64,000 bases of DNA from Diploptera punctata (lineage: Eukaryota > Arthropoda > Insecta > Blattodea > Blaberidae), in NCBI GenBank assembly GCA_030220185.1, contig JASPKZ010008350.1:697001-761000 (forward strand), given 5' to 3'. Positions within the stretch are counted from its first letter, which is position 1, and the number at the start of each line of letters is the position of its first letter. The translations under genes were made by a program, and so were the position numbers. The notes under the pieces were generated by a model, which ran no database searches, had not been told where the DNA came from, and saw only the letters and a list, made by a program, of their open reading frames with translations. Positions 1 to 10,765 of the stretch are shown piece after piece.

Positions 1-582
1 ATCCAATTAAAAAATTAAAGCCGATTTCGTTAACCAGAAAAATCAATAATTAGGAGTAGGAGTTCGCCTGAAACTAAAATTAAAAAATCACTCAAGCCGT
101 CGATATTTCGCCAGGAAACCTAGTACATTCTATTAAAATAAAACGGAAAAGATATTCTCCAAAAAAATTAGCGAAATTCAACCATCAAAAGTGAGGGTTT
201 ACCTAAAACACGAAATTAAAAATTCGCTCTAACAACCTGCATGTTTGCTTCGTCGCAATGTTCACCATACAGTATAATTAACATTTAAATTGACAAATTA
301 TTCTATAAGATTGGTTTAATTTACTCAATATCTTTAGTAAAGAATTGAAAGAAAAAAATGAGTAGATATCATTTAAATATGAGTTAAATTAAACAACAAT
401 ATGCAATAGATAATAACTTACATTTATGCATGGTTTGTTTTCACTGTAGTCCGATTCATTTAAATAAATTGATATAAGGATTTGAGTTTCTTCAATTTAA
501 GAGTTAACAAAATATAGCCTATAGGCTATATATATAATGTTAAAATGTTAAAATAAGTAGGCCTATCTGATATATAAGCCGT
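1..582. other. AT-rich non-coding sequence
   Basis: No open frame, RNA gene or clear repeat family is visible here. One exact TAGGCCTA octamer lies at 558-565. Confidence 0.6.
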
Positions 583-755
583 CCTCAATTAAATAAAATT
601 TCTGTTTGAGAAACTTCGTCATGTAGTTAAAAGTATGAAAGCCTTTCAGAATCATGTTTCCATCTTCTTCATTTCATTTGGTACATGATTCTGAAAGGCC
701 TTCCTAGTTTTAACTACCTAAAGTTTTTAAAACAGAAATTTAATTTAGTTGAGGG
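583..755. repeat. Foldback repeat with about 75-bp arms
   Basis: The left arm (about 583-660) and right arm (about 681-755) are imperfect inverted copies. Both carry a TTCTGTTT block, a TAGTTAAAA/TTTTAACTA block and the 14-bp inner match TTTCAGAATCATGT. The loop is about 20 bp. This is the shape of a foldback element or MITE, but no target-site duplication was found and the family is not recognised. Confidence 0.75.
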
Positions 756-998
756 TTTCGAGGTAGCATGGTGCTTTGTCACGCAGCGGGCCCGGGTTCG
801 ATCCCCGGTCGGGACAGTTTCCTAGGTGAGGTTTTTATCGGGGTTTTTCCTCACCTGTAAGACAAATGTCAGGAAACTTTAAGGCACAAACGATCCCCGA
901 ACATCATATGGCCTTCGCAATCATCTTCATTCATATTCATCTTAGATTAAGCTTAGGGTTAAGGATTCTCCTGGCGCACCACTATCATCATCATCATC
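754..998 (+). mobile_element. SINE-1A, 5' part (tRNA-derived head)
   Basis: The head has a pol III box B, GGGTTCGATCC, at about 794. Then follows the SINE-1 body with the CCTCACCTGTAAGACAAATG block and the start of the A-type 3' half (AGATTAAGCTTAGGGTTAAGG, ending CTCCTGGCGCACCACT). The copy stops in a TCATCA run and resumes near 1632, so about 630 bp containing LINE-A was inserted into it. The first 20 or so bases of the head are lost. Confidence 0.85.
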
Positions 999-1049
999 AC
1001 TATGGCAAGGATTATTATAATAAAAGATAAGATTGCAATGCAGTTAGTA

Positions 1050-1172
1050 TATATTATTCAACTATTTGTGCGTAAAACCAAATCAAAAGTCTTATTTCTC
1101 ACTATACAATTCAACTATTTGTGTGTGAAACCAAAACAAAAGACAGTCATAAGTCTAACTTCTCATTATACT
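1050..1172. repeat. Two-copy direct repeat of about 60 bp
   Basis: The blocks ATTCAACTATTTGTG, CCAAATC/CCAAAAC AAAAG and CTTCTCA/TTTCTCA TTATAC are repeated in order. The repeat lies inside the insertion that splits SINE-1A, just outside the LINE-A target duplication. It is a local tandem duplication with no coding content. Confidence 0.6.
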
Positions 1173-1191
1173 ATGTTGCAATTTTAACTTT

Positions 1192-1589
1192 TACTTACTC
1201 TTACTTACTCACTGGCACTATCGAACCCGTAGGTTCATGGCCGCACGGAAATAAGCTCTCCATACATCCCTATCCTGAGCCAATGCTTTCCAATCATTCC
1301 CTGTATAATCTACTTCCTTCAAATCATAGTTAATGTTATTCTCCCACCTCATTCTTGGTCTACCAACTGGGCGTTTTCCCTCTGGCTTTCCTACAAGAAG
1401 CTTCCATGCAAGTCTTTCATTCCCCATACGTGCAACATGTCCTGCTCATCGCAGTCTACGAGACTTAATTGTTCTTATTATATCTGGCTTCCTATAAAGA
1501 CCATGTAGTTCATTGTTATGTAGTCTTCTCCATTCACCTGTCTGTTCATCTCTCTTTGGTCCAAAAAATTTTCCTAAGTACTTTATTCT
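1192..1589 (-). mobile_element. LINE-A, 5'-truncated 3' end with target-site duplication
   Basis: On the minus strand, 1218-1427 encodes the C-terminal tail of a non-LTR reverse transcriptase (MGNERLAWKLLVGKPEG ... MNLRVR stop), preceded by remnants of the FGPKRDEQTGEWRRLH block. The element ends in a TTAC-type tetranucleotide tail at the left. CAATTTTAACTTT occurs on both sides (1179-1191 and 1590-1602): a 13-bp target-site duplication typical of target-primed reverse transcription. It is not autonomous because the endonuclease and catalytic RT parts are absent. Confidence 0.92.
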
Positions 1590-1631
1590 CAATTTTAACT
1601 TTCAGTAGGCCTACATAAAAATCCTAGCTCG

Positions 1632-1745
1632 AATCATCATCGGGACAACGTAACCCCGCCTTCCAGGCGCTCGAACATGAGAAGTGGATTACAATTACGC
1701 CAGTGCCAGAGAGAACATCAGGAATGTCTGGAAGGACAACCTAGG
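1632..1745 (+). mobile_element. SINE-1A, 3' part
   Basis: The A-type 3' half resumes here: GTAACCCCGCCTTCCAGGCGC, then AGAAGTGG, TTACAATTACGCCAGTGCC and AGAGAACATCAGGAATGTC. It continues the copy begun at 754. The same order is seen without interruption at 17.95-18.34 kb and, reversed, at 16.0-16.36 kb. Confidence 0.82.
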
Positions 1746-1825
1746 ACATAATAAAAAATATTGGAGGACGATTGACAGCTATATCCGGTACTTATTTTAT
1801 TTTAACGTTTTATTTTTTAGTACAT

Positions 1826-2118
1826 CATTTTGTAGCTTAGTGGTTAAGGCACTGCTCTACAAGCCGGAAGGTCGAAGGTTCGAGTCCCAGTGGATCAGGA
1901 TTTTTAAACTGACCCAAACCTTCTGGCGGCACTATGGCACCGGGGTCGACTCAGTCTGTAACATAAATGAGTACCAGACGCTTGTTCTGGGGTTAAAGGC
2001 GGCCGTCACGCAGGGCTGGCACCCCGGCTGTCATCAAGTGCCAATTGTCTAGAAACAGTGGGAGCCTTAACCCGCTACTACTATCCCAAGGGCTTCCTGA
2101 GGCCTGTAGTGGGAACAC
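1826..2118 (+). mobile_element. SINE-2, near full length
   Basis: The tRNA-like head runs from about 1828 to 1900, with box A TAGCTTAGTGG and box B GGTTCGAGTCCC. The body (CTGGCGGCACTATGGCACC, GGTCGACTCAGT, CCAGACGCTTGTTCTGG, GGCCGTCACGCAG) is shared with minus-strand copies at 17.3 and 33.8 kb. The long frame 1684-2052 crosses SINE-1A and SINE-2 and is accidental. Confidence 0.85.
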
Positions 2119-2275
2119 TTTACCTTTTATTACTTAACCTCAACAGTGCTTTATTATGAATTTTAGAAGTATTGAAAATATATATTTCGTAAACCAGCAA
2201 AATCAGACAATAACTTCGATTTGCTGAAGAATTCTCTTAGTGTACGCAGTTCCTGCGTGACAGGCTTCTTATATT
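2118..2275. repeat. Unclassified interspersed repeat fragment
   Basis: The first part (TTAACCTCAACAGTGCTTTA, about 2131-2185) recurs at about 44895-44945. The second part (GCTGAAGAATTCTCTTAG followed by TACGCAGTTCCTGCGTGAC, a small palindrome) recurs at about 42640-42695, right after a LINE-A end. Class unknown. Confidence 0.6.
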
Positions 2276-2418
2276 TATACTTATTTTCAGAATTAAACAT
2301 GACATTGGCATCTTTTAAAACAAATCTAAATTTATATTTGCTCTAACCTCGACTTCATCATTACCCAGTGTAAGGTACATATATTAATTGGTGTTTTCGT
2401 ATACTTCATCAAATTTAT

Positions 2419-2525
2419 ACTATTATTATAATTATTATCATTATTATAATATTATTTTATTATTATTATTATTATTATTACTACTACTATTATCGTAAGT
2501 ATTATTATTGTTATTATCGTATAAA
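2419..2525. repeat. ATT-rich simple repeat
   Basis: Imperfect ATT/TTA trinucleotide repeat with interruptions (ACT, ATC). Confidence 0.85.
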
Positions 2526-2628
2526 ATTTTGTTTGTATACATGAAATTTACATTGCTACATTTAATGTATCTTTAACTGTTTATAATTAGTATAGTGTAT
2601 ATCTATATTTATCAAATATTTATTTGTA

Positions 2629-2689
2629 TTTGTGCTGGTTGAGTGGAAGAGAAGGCCTTATGGCCTTAAGTGTGCCAGAATAAATAAAA

Positions 2690-2731
<42 letters not shown>

Positions 2732-2732
2732 C
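2629..2732 (+). mobile_element. Retroposon 3' end with ATT tail
   Basis: A block with TTGAGTGGAAGAGAAGGCC, TTATGGCCTTAA and CCAGAATAAATAAA runs straight into about 13 ATT repeats. The same block in reverse orientation at 32135-32242 is a clean insertion there, so this is the 3' end of a short retroposon with a trinucleotide tail. Its 5' part is not recognised. Confidence 0.7.
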
Positions 2733-3499
2733 TTCAATTAGTAATAAATGTATCGGGGGTGCAACAAGAGAGAAAACATAGATCACGTTTCTTTGCTATA
2801 AGATAGTAAAGTTGTAAACTGTATTACCTTGGAATTTGGTGTGTATCTTGAAGAGAGGGACACGGTGAGTATATTTATTTTATGTGACCTGGACTCCCAG
2901 AGGTAGACTAGAGTAAAGTTGTCAGGATTCAGCCTCTTGCTTCTTCTTGATGACTCTCTGAACGCAGCAACTCCCACAGGCATCTTCCTGGATTGCAAAG
3001 ATTCCAGTTACTTATCAACTTTAGGTCTACACTGCATTTTATATTTTAATACTCAACGCTGCAAATATAAACCCAGCAAAAAATATTACTAGCATATTAT
3101 GTTTACAACATTTAACATCAGTCTACATCACATCCAAGCAAAATACTGCAAAATAACATACTTATAAAGAGGATACTTGCATTTTCAGCCAACATTTTAA
3201 TGCAAATAATCCTCTCCTGTATTCAACATTAAATCCAGAAACCAGTTCTGATTCACCTTCAGCAAAAGGATTTCGATTAGTTTGTCCCACTTGTAAAAGG
3301 TTGCATTTGTTTTTACTCAATTTGTGTGTATATTTTCTGATCCAAATCACTTAGAACAAGTGATAAAACATAATTCCAGAGGTTGCGAAATATCATACAC
3401 AACGTGAACAGATATAAATAACAAACTAAATAAATTGAATTTTATAATAGGAACACTAAAATGAACTTTAAAAAATAAAGCCAGAAAAGACTTTACAGT
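2733..3499. other. No recognised feature
   Basis: AT-rich sequence. The short minus-strand frames (2783-2998, 3162-3350) show no recognisable domain and no codon structure I would trust. Confidence 0.5.
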
Positions 3500-3885
3500 G
3501 AAATTATGCAAGACAATATCAGTTCTTATTATTACTTACGGATCTGAAACATGGACTGTTACAACACAACAATCTGTCAGAATGCAAGCTGTTGAAATTA
3601 AATTTCTCAGACCAATAGCAGGATATCAAAGAACCGACAAAAACACAACACAGAAATAAGATAGCAACTAAAAGTTGAGGAATTAAACACAACATTAATG
3701 AAATATAGAATAAACTGAAAATAACGCTTTGCAATGATGGCTGAGAACAGAATACCAAAAGCAGTATTCAACAATTCACCAAGAGGAAGAAGAAGTTTGG
3801 AAGACCATAGAAAATATGGAAAGAGCAGCAATTTGTAGCCGGAACAGGCTAGCAAAAGCCTAAATCGTGACGAAGAAGAAGAAGA
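3500..3885 (+). mobile_element. LINE-B 3' end, frameshifted
   Basis: Translation in shifting frames gives the LINE-B C-terminal blocks: YGSETWTVTTQQS, MQAVEIKFLRPIAGYQRTD, EQNTKSSIQQFTKRKKKFG-type residues and a terminal GTG-ACGAAGAAGAAGAAG tail. Stop codons and frameshifts break it. The best aligned intact equivalent is at 56.76-57.12 kb. Confidence 0.85.
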
Positions 3886-3978
3886 AATCGCTTAGGCATC
3901 ATGAGCAAATATCTACCACTACAAAAAAGTGAGATGTTTATGGATTAAAGAAAAATAAGTGATATTTGTATGATTTAG

Positions 3979-4090
3979 AGATCTTCTTCTTCTTCACTTC
4001 ACGGGCTAGGCAAAATGCCTGTTCCGCCTCACAGTTGTTCTGTCCATCTTTTCACTTGCCTTCCTACATTCCTTGAACCTCTTGGCTTGA
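3979..4090 (-). mobile_element. LINE-B-related 3' end fragment
   Basis: It begins with the TTCTTCTTCTTC tail, then CACTTCACGGGCTAGGCAAA and a conserved region matching 57.65-57.76 kb almost base for base. Read on the minus strand it encodes the end of the RT (GRP-KRWTEQL-like). Only about 110 bp survive. Confidence 0.8.
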
Positions 4091-4357
4091 TATAGAAATT
4101 ATTGTAAACTAAATAACTTTCATGACTTTTAGCAAAGAATCTAAAAATGAAATCAGCGAGAACAAATTGTAAGATATTCCTATTAACTGAGAGAGAGGCA
4201 AAGAATAGGGGGTAAAGAGTCGTAATATATGGTTACATATGAGTATTATAACAAAAATGTTAAGCAAAAATGTAATAAAGAAATTGGTGCAAGACGAAGT
4301 GCTTGAGATGTGATAATTGAACGAAAAAGATGGAAAGATGAATTATCATAACGGTAT

Positions 4358-4479
4358 AGAACTAACTAAACTAACTTACTACTGACATTATCGAACCCGT
4401 AGGTGCTTGACCGCGCGGACATACTCTCTCTACACATCTCCATCCTAAGCTAATGTTTTCTAATCATCCACTGCATAAT
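4358..4479 (-). mobile_element. LINE-A 3' end, first part (split by SINE-4)
   Basis: It starts with the tetranucleotide tail (AACTAACTAAACTAAC), then the reversed MNLRVR end and the GACATA-CTCTC block. It breaks at 4479 and resumes at 5048. The sequence ACTGCATAAT stands on both sides of the break. Confidence 0.85.
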
Positions 4480-5047
4480 CTATCGACCGCGGTAGACTAG
4501 TGTTTATGCTCCTTGCCTCTAGTTCCAAGGGTCGCGGGTTCAAACCTGGCCGCGGTCGAGGGACTTATGTCCCGAGTCTGAATATTTTCATGTTCGTAAA
4601 AGATTGTTAAGCCTAAATAAAGATGCCTCTAACCCTTAACTTCACAATGTATCTTATAAGGAACATTGATTTCATTTATTTATTATTGTTTATTAAACAG
4701 TAAAAAAACAAATTATTATAAATTACCTAAGATTGTGTCAAATTACGTTAAAAATACAGTAATATCTTACTTTTACATGATTTTGTTTTCTTTGCGGTCC
4801 GAAACATTTGAATAACCGGGACGAGAAAATATTGTTTCGCCAATTTAAGGTCTAAGTAAAATGTACCGACATCAACGTCCTAGTAATACCTTAGTTCCCT
4901 GCTAGATGTCTCATTGGGTCGGTGTGTTGACCGCATGCCGTCCATGACATCTACGGACAAATAAGGTAACTAAAAATTAACTTGGTCTACTAACTCCTTA
5001 TAAAGAAGATGCTATGATTCAACAATGGTTTACGCCATTATAGATAG
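4480..5047 (+). mobile_element. SINE-4 inserted in LINE-A, with its own inner insertion
   Basis: The tRNA-like head (box A CGGTAGACTAGTG, box B GCGGGTTCAAACCTGG, about 4484-4555) is followed by GTCCCGAGTCTGAATATTT. After an unrelated stretch of about 225 bp (about 4623-4850) the body resumes (AATACCTTAGTTCCCTGC, AGATGTCTCATTGGGTCG, GACCGCATGCC, AACTCCTTATAAAG) and ends in ATTATAGATAGA. A second copy at 37.08-37.45 kb (minus) lacks the inner stretch. The target duplication is ACTGCATAAT at 4470-4479 and 5048-5057. Confidence 0.82.
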
Positions 5048-5105
5048 ACTGCATAATATACTTCCCTCAAATCATGGTTAAAGTTATTCTCCCACCTCAT
5101 ACGGT
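5048..5105 (-). mobile_element. LINE-A, second part
   Basis: It continues the LINE-A copy from 4358: TACTTCCCTCAAATCATGG and GTTATTCTCCCACCTCAT match other LINE-A copies. It is cut off after CTCATAC. Confidence 0.82.
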
Positions 5106-7294
5106 ACCTATATTTTTGGGTAAATAATATATCTGAAAAAAAAAGTCTGAATAAAGTACTTAATGTGATTATGCATAAACATATGGAGTAAGAGGCATTC
5201 CAGTATCACCAACAACTTTTTCAATCCTTTAGGTTCGGCTCTAAGCGGAAAGACGACCGGATGTGTTTTTTTTAATTTTAAGCACCATTTCGGCAGACAA
5301 TTTTACATAGATGGTGTGTACTTGTACTTTATATAAAGAGGAGTTTAAGATGAGTGCTTGCTTAAGAAATGTAAATATTTTGTGGGAGGGATGATGATAA
5401 AGAGAAGAGAGAAGATAAATTCCGGAGCCGGGAAATGACTCATTCCTGTTGAAAACTACTAAGGGAATCACCGAGTTTAATGTTTCCATTCGAGAGACAA
5501 CAATACCACATTCTAACATACGCACTGCCATAATATTCGGAATTTAATACAAGCATCTGTTACACAGTCTAACGATTGCAATTATAAATCCACACCCCTT
5601 CTTAGCCCCAAGAAAGACAATTTTACAATTGAAATTTCCAATTCTGTCGAAAATCGAACCGGACCTGAAGATTAGGAGGCAGGTTGTTACCAAGAGAGCT
5701 TGCACGGCAGACAAGGAGGAAAATATATTAAGGATTGAGCCATCAAAATTTGTAATAAACTACATCTAATCATTTTGGTTTTTTACAAAAATTCAATAAC
5801 GAATTCTGAATAAAAACATGAGATAGTAGAAAATATTATGATAAATGGATCATAACTGCTTGATTTTTTTTCAGGAAGTCTCTGGCTAAGACATCAGCCT
5901 ATATAATTTCAATTAATTAAGAACAAGATAAATAAGAAAATACATTTAAGTTCTAGAAATTACATGATCGATGTTGTAACTATACCATTTTGACGATCTA
6001 AGTGCAGAAATAAATGAACCAGAAGAAACAGTAGATGAGATATATTTTAATTCAGGAGGGAAGATACAAAGATAAAATTGATGTCATTAAAAACTAGCTT
6101 AGTCTTATTTGTGTGTAAGTAATACAATTCTAACAGAAATATACTGCTATTATTTTATTTAAAAACGCTCATTGGTATCGATAATCAAGGCTGGACAAGA
6201 TCGATATATTTTGCAGCGAGAACACTTAAATCAGGGTCAGGGTCTTTTTTGCAACGTAATATTAAGAACATGGGACACACTGTTTTACTTCCCTTCCAAA
6301 GGAAAGTATGACTTTTTACACCATAAAAAAACCATTATCCCCTGTCGGGTATGAACCTTCAAATCTCGGAATTAGAGGCCAGCATGATATATGGAGGTGC
6401 AGTAGGTGGATGTTGGAATGAAACACAGGTTAAGTTTATTATTTTTTAGAATAATTACAGCATTTTTGGTAAAGATACGTATGATTATTTATTCAATTAT
6501 GTCTCGTGCTGTCAATCTGACACAATTTGAGTAATTCCTCCAGCTGTAATATGTCAAGGTTAGAGTGAATTATTTTTATTAGCTTTTTATGTTTGAATTT
6601 CTCTTCTAGCTATAATTCTTAGCTATATTTGCACTCTCCACAATGTTAATGTGGCGTCATTTAGGGTATTTTTATTCCTTCTTTATTTGTTCACTATTTT
6701 TCTATTCTCTTCGGACCAAAACCCACATGTAAACATTCTTCAGGTCGCTTATCACTAGATAACGGAATTTTAAGGCTCATTTTAGGTGCCTAAAATACAC
6801 ACTTATACAAGTGTATTTAGGTTCCAAAAATGTAAAATAGGCATTAATGATTTGTTAAAGAACGACACTAATATTTATTGAAAGGCATCACATTCATTTA
6901 ATAAAATTTAAAAATAAACTAACGTTAAGTTTCACATCGAAAGTGTCCATAAACAAATTTAATGTTTTCTTTCTTTTACAGTATTTTTGCACTTTACAGT
7001 GTATTTTTATTTCCATAACTTGCTTCACAATAAATAACATGCATTTTTTTAGTTTTTTTTATGGAGAAGTTATAATTTTTATCGATCAGAATTAATTTAT
7101 AAGCCGAAAAACTGCATTTTGCATCGAATAAAGAAAGAGTCGAACTGGTAATTCAATCCACCTTCTTTGCTCATTCCCATGAAAACGTTAGTTGCAGCTT
7201 CATGTAATAAATATTTTCACTTTTTCTCCAGCAGTTACCGTACGAGCGCATCAGAAAGCTTCTGCTTTACTACGTCCAGTGATTCAACTTATAC
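5106..7294. other. AT-rich sequence without recognised genes
   Basis: Frames of 60-96 codons occur (for example 5241-5531 minus, 6172-6354 plus) but none shows a known domain. A small inverted pair of CTAAAATACAC/GTGTATTTAG type lies near 6788-6822. I see no supportable gene. Confidence 0.5.
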
Positions 7295-7297
7295 TTA

Positions 7298-7404
7298 GGG
7301 TCGGTTTCACCATCAGAGATAACTGTATTACGCCAGTTTTCCCCGTGTATAATGCATAGTTTAAACTGGCGTAATACACTTACCTCTGTTGGGGAAACCG
7401 ACCC
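7298..7404. mobile_element. PIF/Harbinger-like MITE, copy 1
   Basis: A 107-bp element with long terminal inverted repeats starting GGGTCGGTTTCACCA, flanked by a TTA duplication (7295-7297 and 7405-7407). A 3-bp TWA duplication with GGG-starting ends is characteristic of the PIF/Harbinger superfamily. The ends pair over about 40 bp around a short AT-rich centre. A second copy of exactly the same length is at 31797-31903. No coding capacity. Confidence 0.85.
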
Positions 7405-7407
7405 TTA

Positions 7408-8237
7408 GTGAGGCTTCCCATTACTTTCAAAGCCGGTTATCAAGTTTGAAATAAATGTAAAGTGAGATTTGACGTATACCAAATCATTTTGAAAATAGAG
7501 TAATTTAAATTTCCTTGGTTCCGGAAACACAAAATGAATCATCCTGCAATTTTTCAACAGTGTATTTAATTCTTCAAATTGTTAACTATACTATTCAACC
7601 GCAATGTTCCCCAATGATAGAGGACAGGTTCTGGACCAAGGAGAACACCTGGAAGTATCTACCGAAAAGCTCTTAATGTGTAATTCACGAAAACTTTATT
7701 CATGAAAGATATAAGTTTATTCAATTTTATAAATTCCATTCGGATTTGTTCTGCTGTACGATATACTCAATGTGCCAAGCAAAACAAAAAGAAAGACAAA
7801 AAAAACAAGACTTTAATGTCAAAACAGGCATTTTTCAGGTAGTACGAAACACCATTATTCAAATCTAATTACCCACGATAAAAAGTACAGTAGGCCTAAG
7901 TATAGTAGCTTATAATTGAAAAGTCTCCAAGTACAATAATAAAAAATATATAAAGGGTCAATCAACATAAGGGTACCTAAGTACTAAATCTCAAACGTGT
8001 ATGCATCATCTTCTTCTTTATTCATATAAGTTTAGGCCTAGAGGCCTGTTAGGATCTCACTGTTGAATTTTGTATACAGCGCTTCCTTGGACAGTTCTGT
8101 TGGACAATAACGAAGCATGGCTTTGGGAACTCTTATCTTAACTCATTCGTCGCAAATTATTCATCCAGTTGTTCTGGTATTCATGTATGTACTTATACGT
8201 TTACGTCTTCTTTTTCTTTTTCTTCTTCTTTTTCCTT
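7408..8237. other. No recognised feature
   Basis: AT-rich sequence with no supportable gene. TAGGCCTA octamers occur at 7891-7898 and 8033-8040. Confidence 0.5.
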
Positions 8238-8715
8238 TCATGTGATAGACCTAGTGGTCTGTTACGGTATCAATCCAACGTTTGAAGGGTCTGCCCAAAG
8301 ATCTCTTGCCCGGTGGCTGGTAATTTAAGATTTGACGTGGTATTCTTGTTCTTCTCATTCTTATTACGTGAGATTTCCAGTTGTTTCTGTATTTTTGTAC
8401 ATATTCCATGACTGATTCTGTTTGAAATTCTTTGAGAATCTCAGAATTCCTTTTATGGTCTGTTCTTGAGTAACCTGCAATACGTCTCATAAATTTCATT
8501 TCTGCCGCTGTTAGTCTTTGTTCATCTACACTGCGAATTGTCCAGGTTTCACTGCCGTAACATAATATGGGTCTGGCCAGTGTTTTATAAATTCTAGTTC
8601 GTGTGTGTAGCTGTACTGTGTTTGGCTTGAAAATATTATTTATAATCCCTGTTACTCTGTTAAATTTTATAATGTTTTGACTAAAATCTTTTTCCTCTTC
8701 ATATGTAACGTAATA
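8238..8715 (-). mobile_element. LINE-B 3' fragment
   Basis: On the minus strand, 8251-8499 reads MKFMRRIAGYSRTDHKRNS, then a KYRNNWKSHVIRMRRTRIPRQ-like segment and the GKRSLGRPFKRW end. Upstream sequence (to about 8715) encodes the ARPILCYGSETW region of the RT C-terminus. A TTCTTCTTTTT tail marks the 3' end at the left. The catalytic RT region is missing. Confidence 0.88.
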
Positions 8716-9441
8716 CGTTTACGTATTAAGTAAAAATAGGATTTTGCCTAAAAACCAGTCTACATATCGCTTGTTGCACCAGTAATTCATCCTTATTTTG
8801 CTCTTTTTTTAATAAGAGTAACTAGATAGCTGCGCTACAATTCACATAATTTCTAGTAAAAGTATTTGTGAAATATTTTATCCAAAGCCACTTGCTTTAC
8901 TGTTATATTTTCCTTTCGATATAAATATCATACATTTTCACTGGGATGTTAGAATTTTATTACTTGGATAAAAAAAACTCATTTCATTATTAAAGGAAGA
9001 TTGTTAAAAAAAATCGTCTGAAGAGATTTACTGATGAGAAATTTGACCGGAGTACTTGCAACCAAGTAGAGTAAAGAAGCTTGGAATGTCGAGAGAGATA
9101 GTTGTCTCCAGGGGAACATTACTGTGTCTTAAGACCGAAACCGGGAGTGTCCGGCAGATTCTGCACGTTCTAGCGGATTCCCACCCCGTCGTTTATCCCG
9201 AGGAGTCACATACAGATTCGATCTGGTAATAAGATCAGGACGTGTGGTGGCTTCTACCTACTACTGTCTTGGCTTTGATGTTATCTTCATGACCCCCCAA
9301 AATCCTTTCTTAACCTCCTACTTCTACAGTCAGATAGTGCACCTTTTCTTACCTTACATCGTCTTTTTATCAGTGCTCTCAGTTACTCCATTCAGTTTAA
9401 GAAATCGTGACATAAATCTACATAAGGCAACCCAATAATTA
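8716..9441. other. No recognised feature
   Basis: A frame at 9244-9438 plus (64 codons) has hydrophobic residues but no known domain and no evidence of expression signals. I do not call a gene. Confidence 0.5.
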
Positions 9442-10030
9442 ACTAAACTAACTCACTGGCGCTATCGAACCCGTAGGTTCATAGCCGCGCGGACATAAGC
9501 TCTCCACACATCCCTATCCTGAGGTAATGTTTTCCAATCTTCTCGTGTATAATCTACTTCCCTCAAATTGTGGTTAATTTGATTCTCCGATCTCATTCTT
9601 GGTCTACCAATTGGGTATTTTCCCTATGGTTTTCCTACAACAAACTTCCATGCATCTCCTTCATTCCCCATTCGTGCCACATGTCCTGCCCATCGCAGTT
9701 TACGAAATTTAACTCTTCTTATTGTAGCTGGCTTTCTATAAAGATCATTCAGCAGCTCACTGTTATGAAGTCTTCTCCATTCACCTATTTGTTCATCTCT
9801 CTTTGGCCCAAAAAAATTTCCTAAGAATTTTATTCTCAAATACTCGTAATCTCCTTTCCTCCCTTAAAGGAAGGGTCCATGTTTTGCAACCATATTATAT
9901 ACACTAACTGGGAGAATAAAAGTTTTATATATTTTCAGTTTAATGTTTGTTGAAAGGAGTTGGGACAACTGGGAGAATAGCAGTTTTATATATTTTCAGT
10001 TTAACGTTTTTTGAAAGGAGTTGGGACAAG
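9442..10030 (-). mobile_element. LINE-A fragment with an internal 61-bp duplication
   Basis: Minus-strand translation gives FGPKRDEQIGEWRRLHNSEL, RWAGHVARMGNEGDAWKF and degraded MNLRVR-end sequence next to an AACTAAACTAACTCAC tail. Toward its 5' end the segment around AACTGGGAGAATA to GGAGTTGGGAC is present twice in tandem (9906-9966 and 9967-10027). No intact ORF. Confidence 0.88.
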
Positions 10031-10089
10031 GAAATCCAATACTGTATTTTATGTTTTTTACAATGTGTATTATCAACATCATCATCATC

Positions 10090-10765
10090 AGCAGCAGCAT
10101 CAAGGATTTATACCTTAAGGTCTGTTCCGATCTCATGCTAGAATTGATCTGTCCATATTTTACTGGGTCTTCCAATATTTCTTTGTCCTCGTGGTTTGAA
10201 ATGAAGAATCTGTTTTGGAATTCTATTGCTATTCATTCTATTGATGTGGTCCATCCATTCATCTCTGCATTGTGCAATTGTATCTAAGAGTTTAAATATA
10301 TTTAGTTCACTTCGTACATATCCATTTCGTTTTCGATCTGTTATTGTACAGCCAGCCACACTCCTCAGAAACCTCATTTCTGACGTTTCTATTATTCGTT
10401 CCTGGTTTTTGGTTAAGACTCAGTGTTCCGATCCATACAGTAGTGTAGGAACCGCCATTGTTTTATAACATTTTAAAAGTGTCTCTTTCTAGTTCCTTTG
10501 AGGCTTCGTTTTATGGAACCACACCTATAATTAAATTTATTTATTTTGTTTTCAATGTCTTCACTTTTTCTATATGACACATTGTATCCCAGATATTTAA
10601 AATTGCTCACCTGTTCTATTATTTTATTCTCTAATTGGATTTTGTTACTCTTAGTGGCTCATACCCTTTAAAAGCTAAAACTTTTGTTTTTAGAGTAGGC
10701 CTAGATATTTTCAAGTTGTATGTTTCACATATGTGTATTATTATCTGTTCTAAACTGAGGATGCC
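10090..10765 (-). mobile_element. LINE-B fragment including part of the RT palm-thumb region
   Basis: The minus-strand frame 10138-10377 encodes MRFLRSVAGCTITDRKRNG, then IPKQILHFKPRGQRNIGRPS. Farther 5' (to about 10765) the sequence aligns with the 48.2-48.45 kb LINE-B copy: the KVLAFKGYEP segment and the helix before it. The alignment shows a 6-bp GGCCTA insertion at 10698-10703. It is adjacent to LINE-A in the same orientation. Confidence 0.85.

Noticed and set aside
1684..2052. 122-codon plus-strand frame
   Set aside because: It spans the SINE-1A tail and SINE-2 and includes a tRNA-like head; accidental frame.
3519..3855. Minus-strand hydrophobic frames
   Set aside because: Shadows of the plus-strand LINE-B fragment.
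6340..6395. tRNA-like head near GTATGAACCTTCAAATCTCGG
   Set aside because: Weak box B resemblance only; no box A and no second copy.
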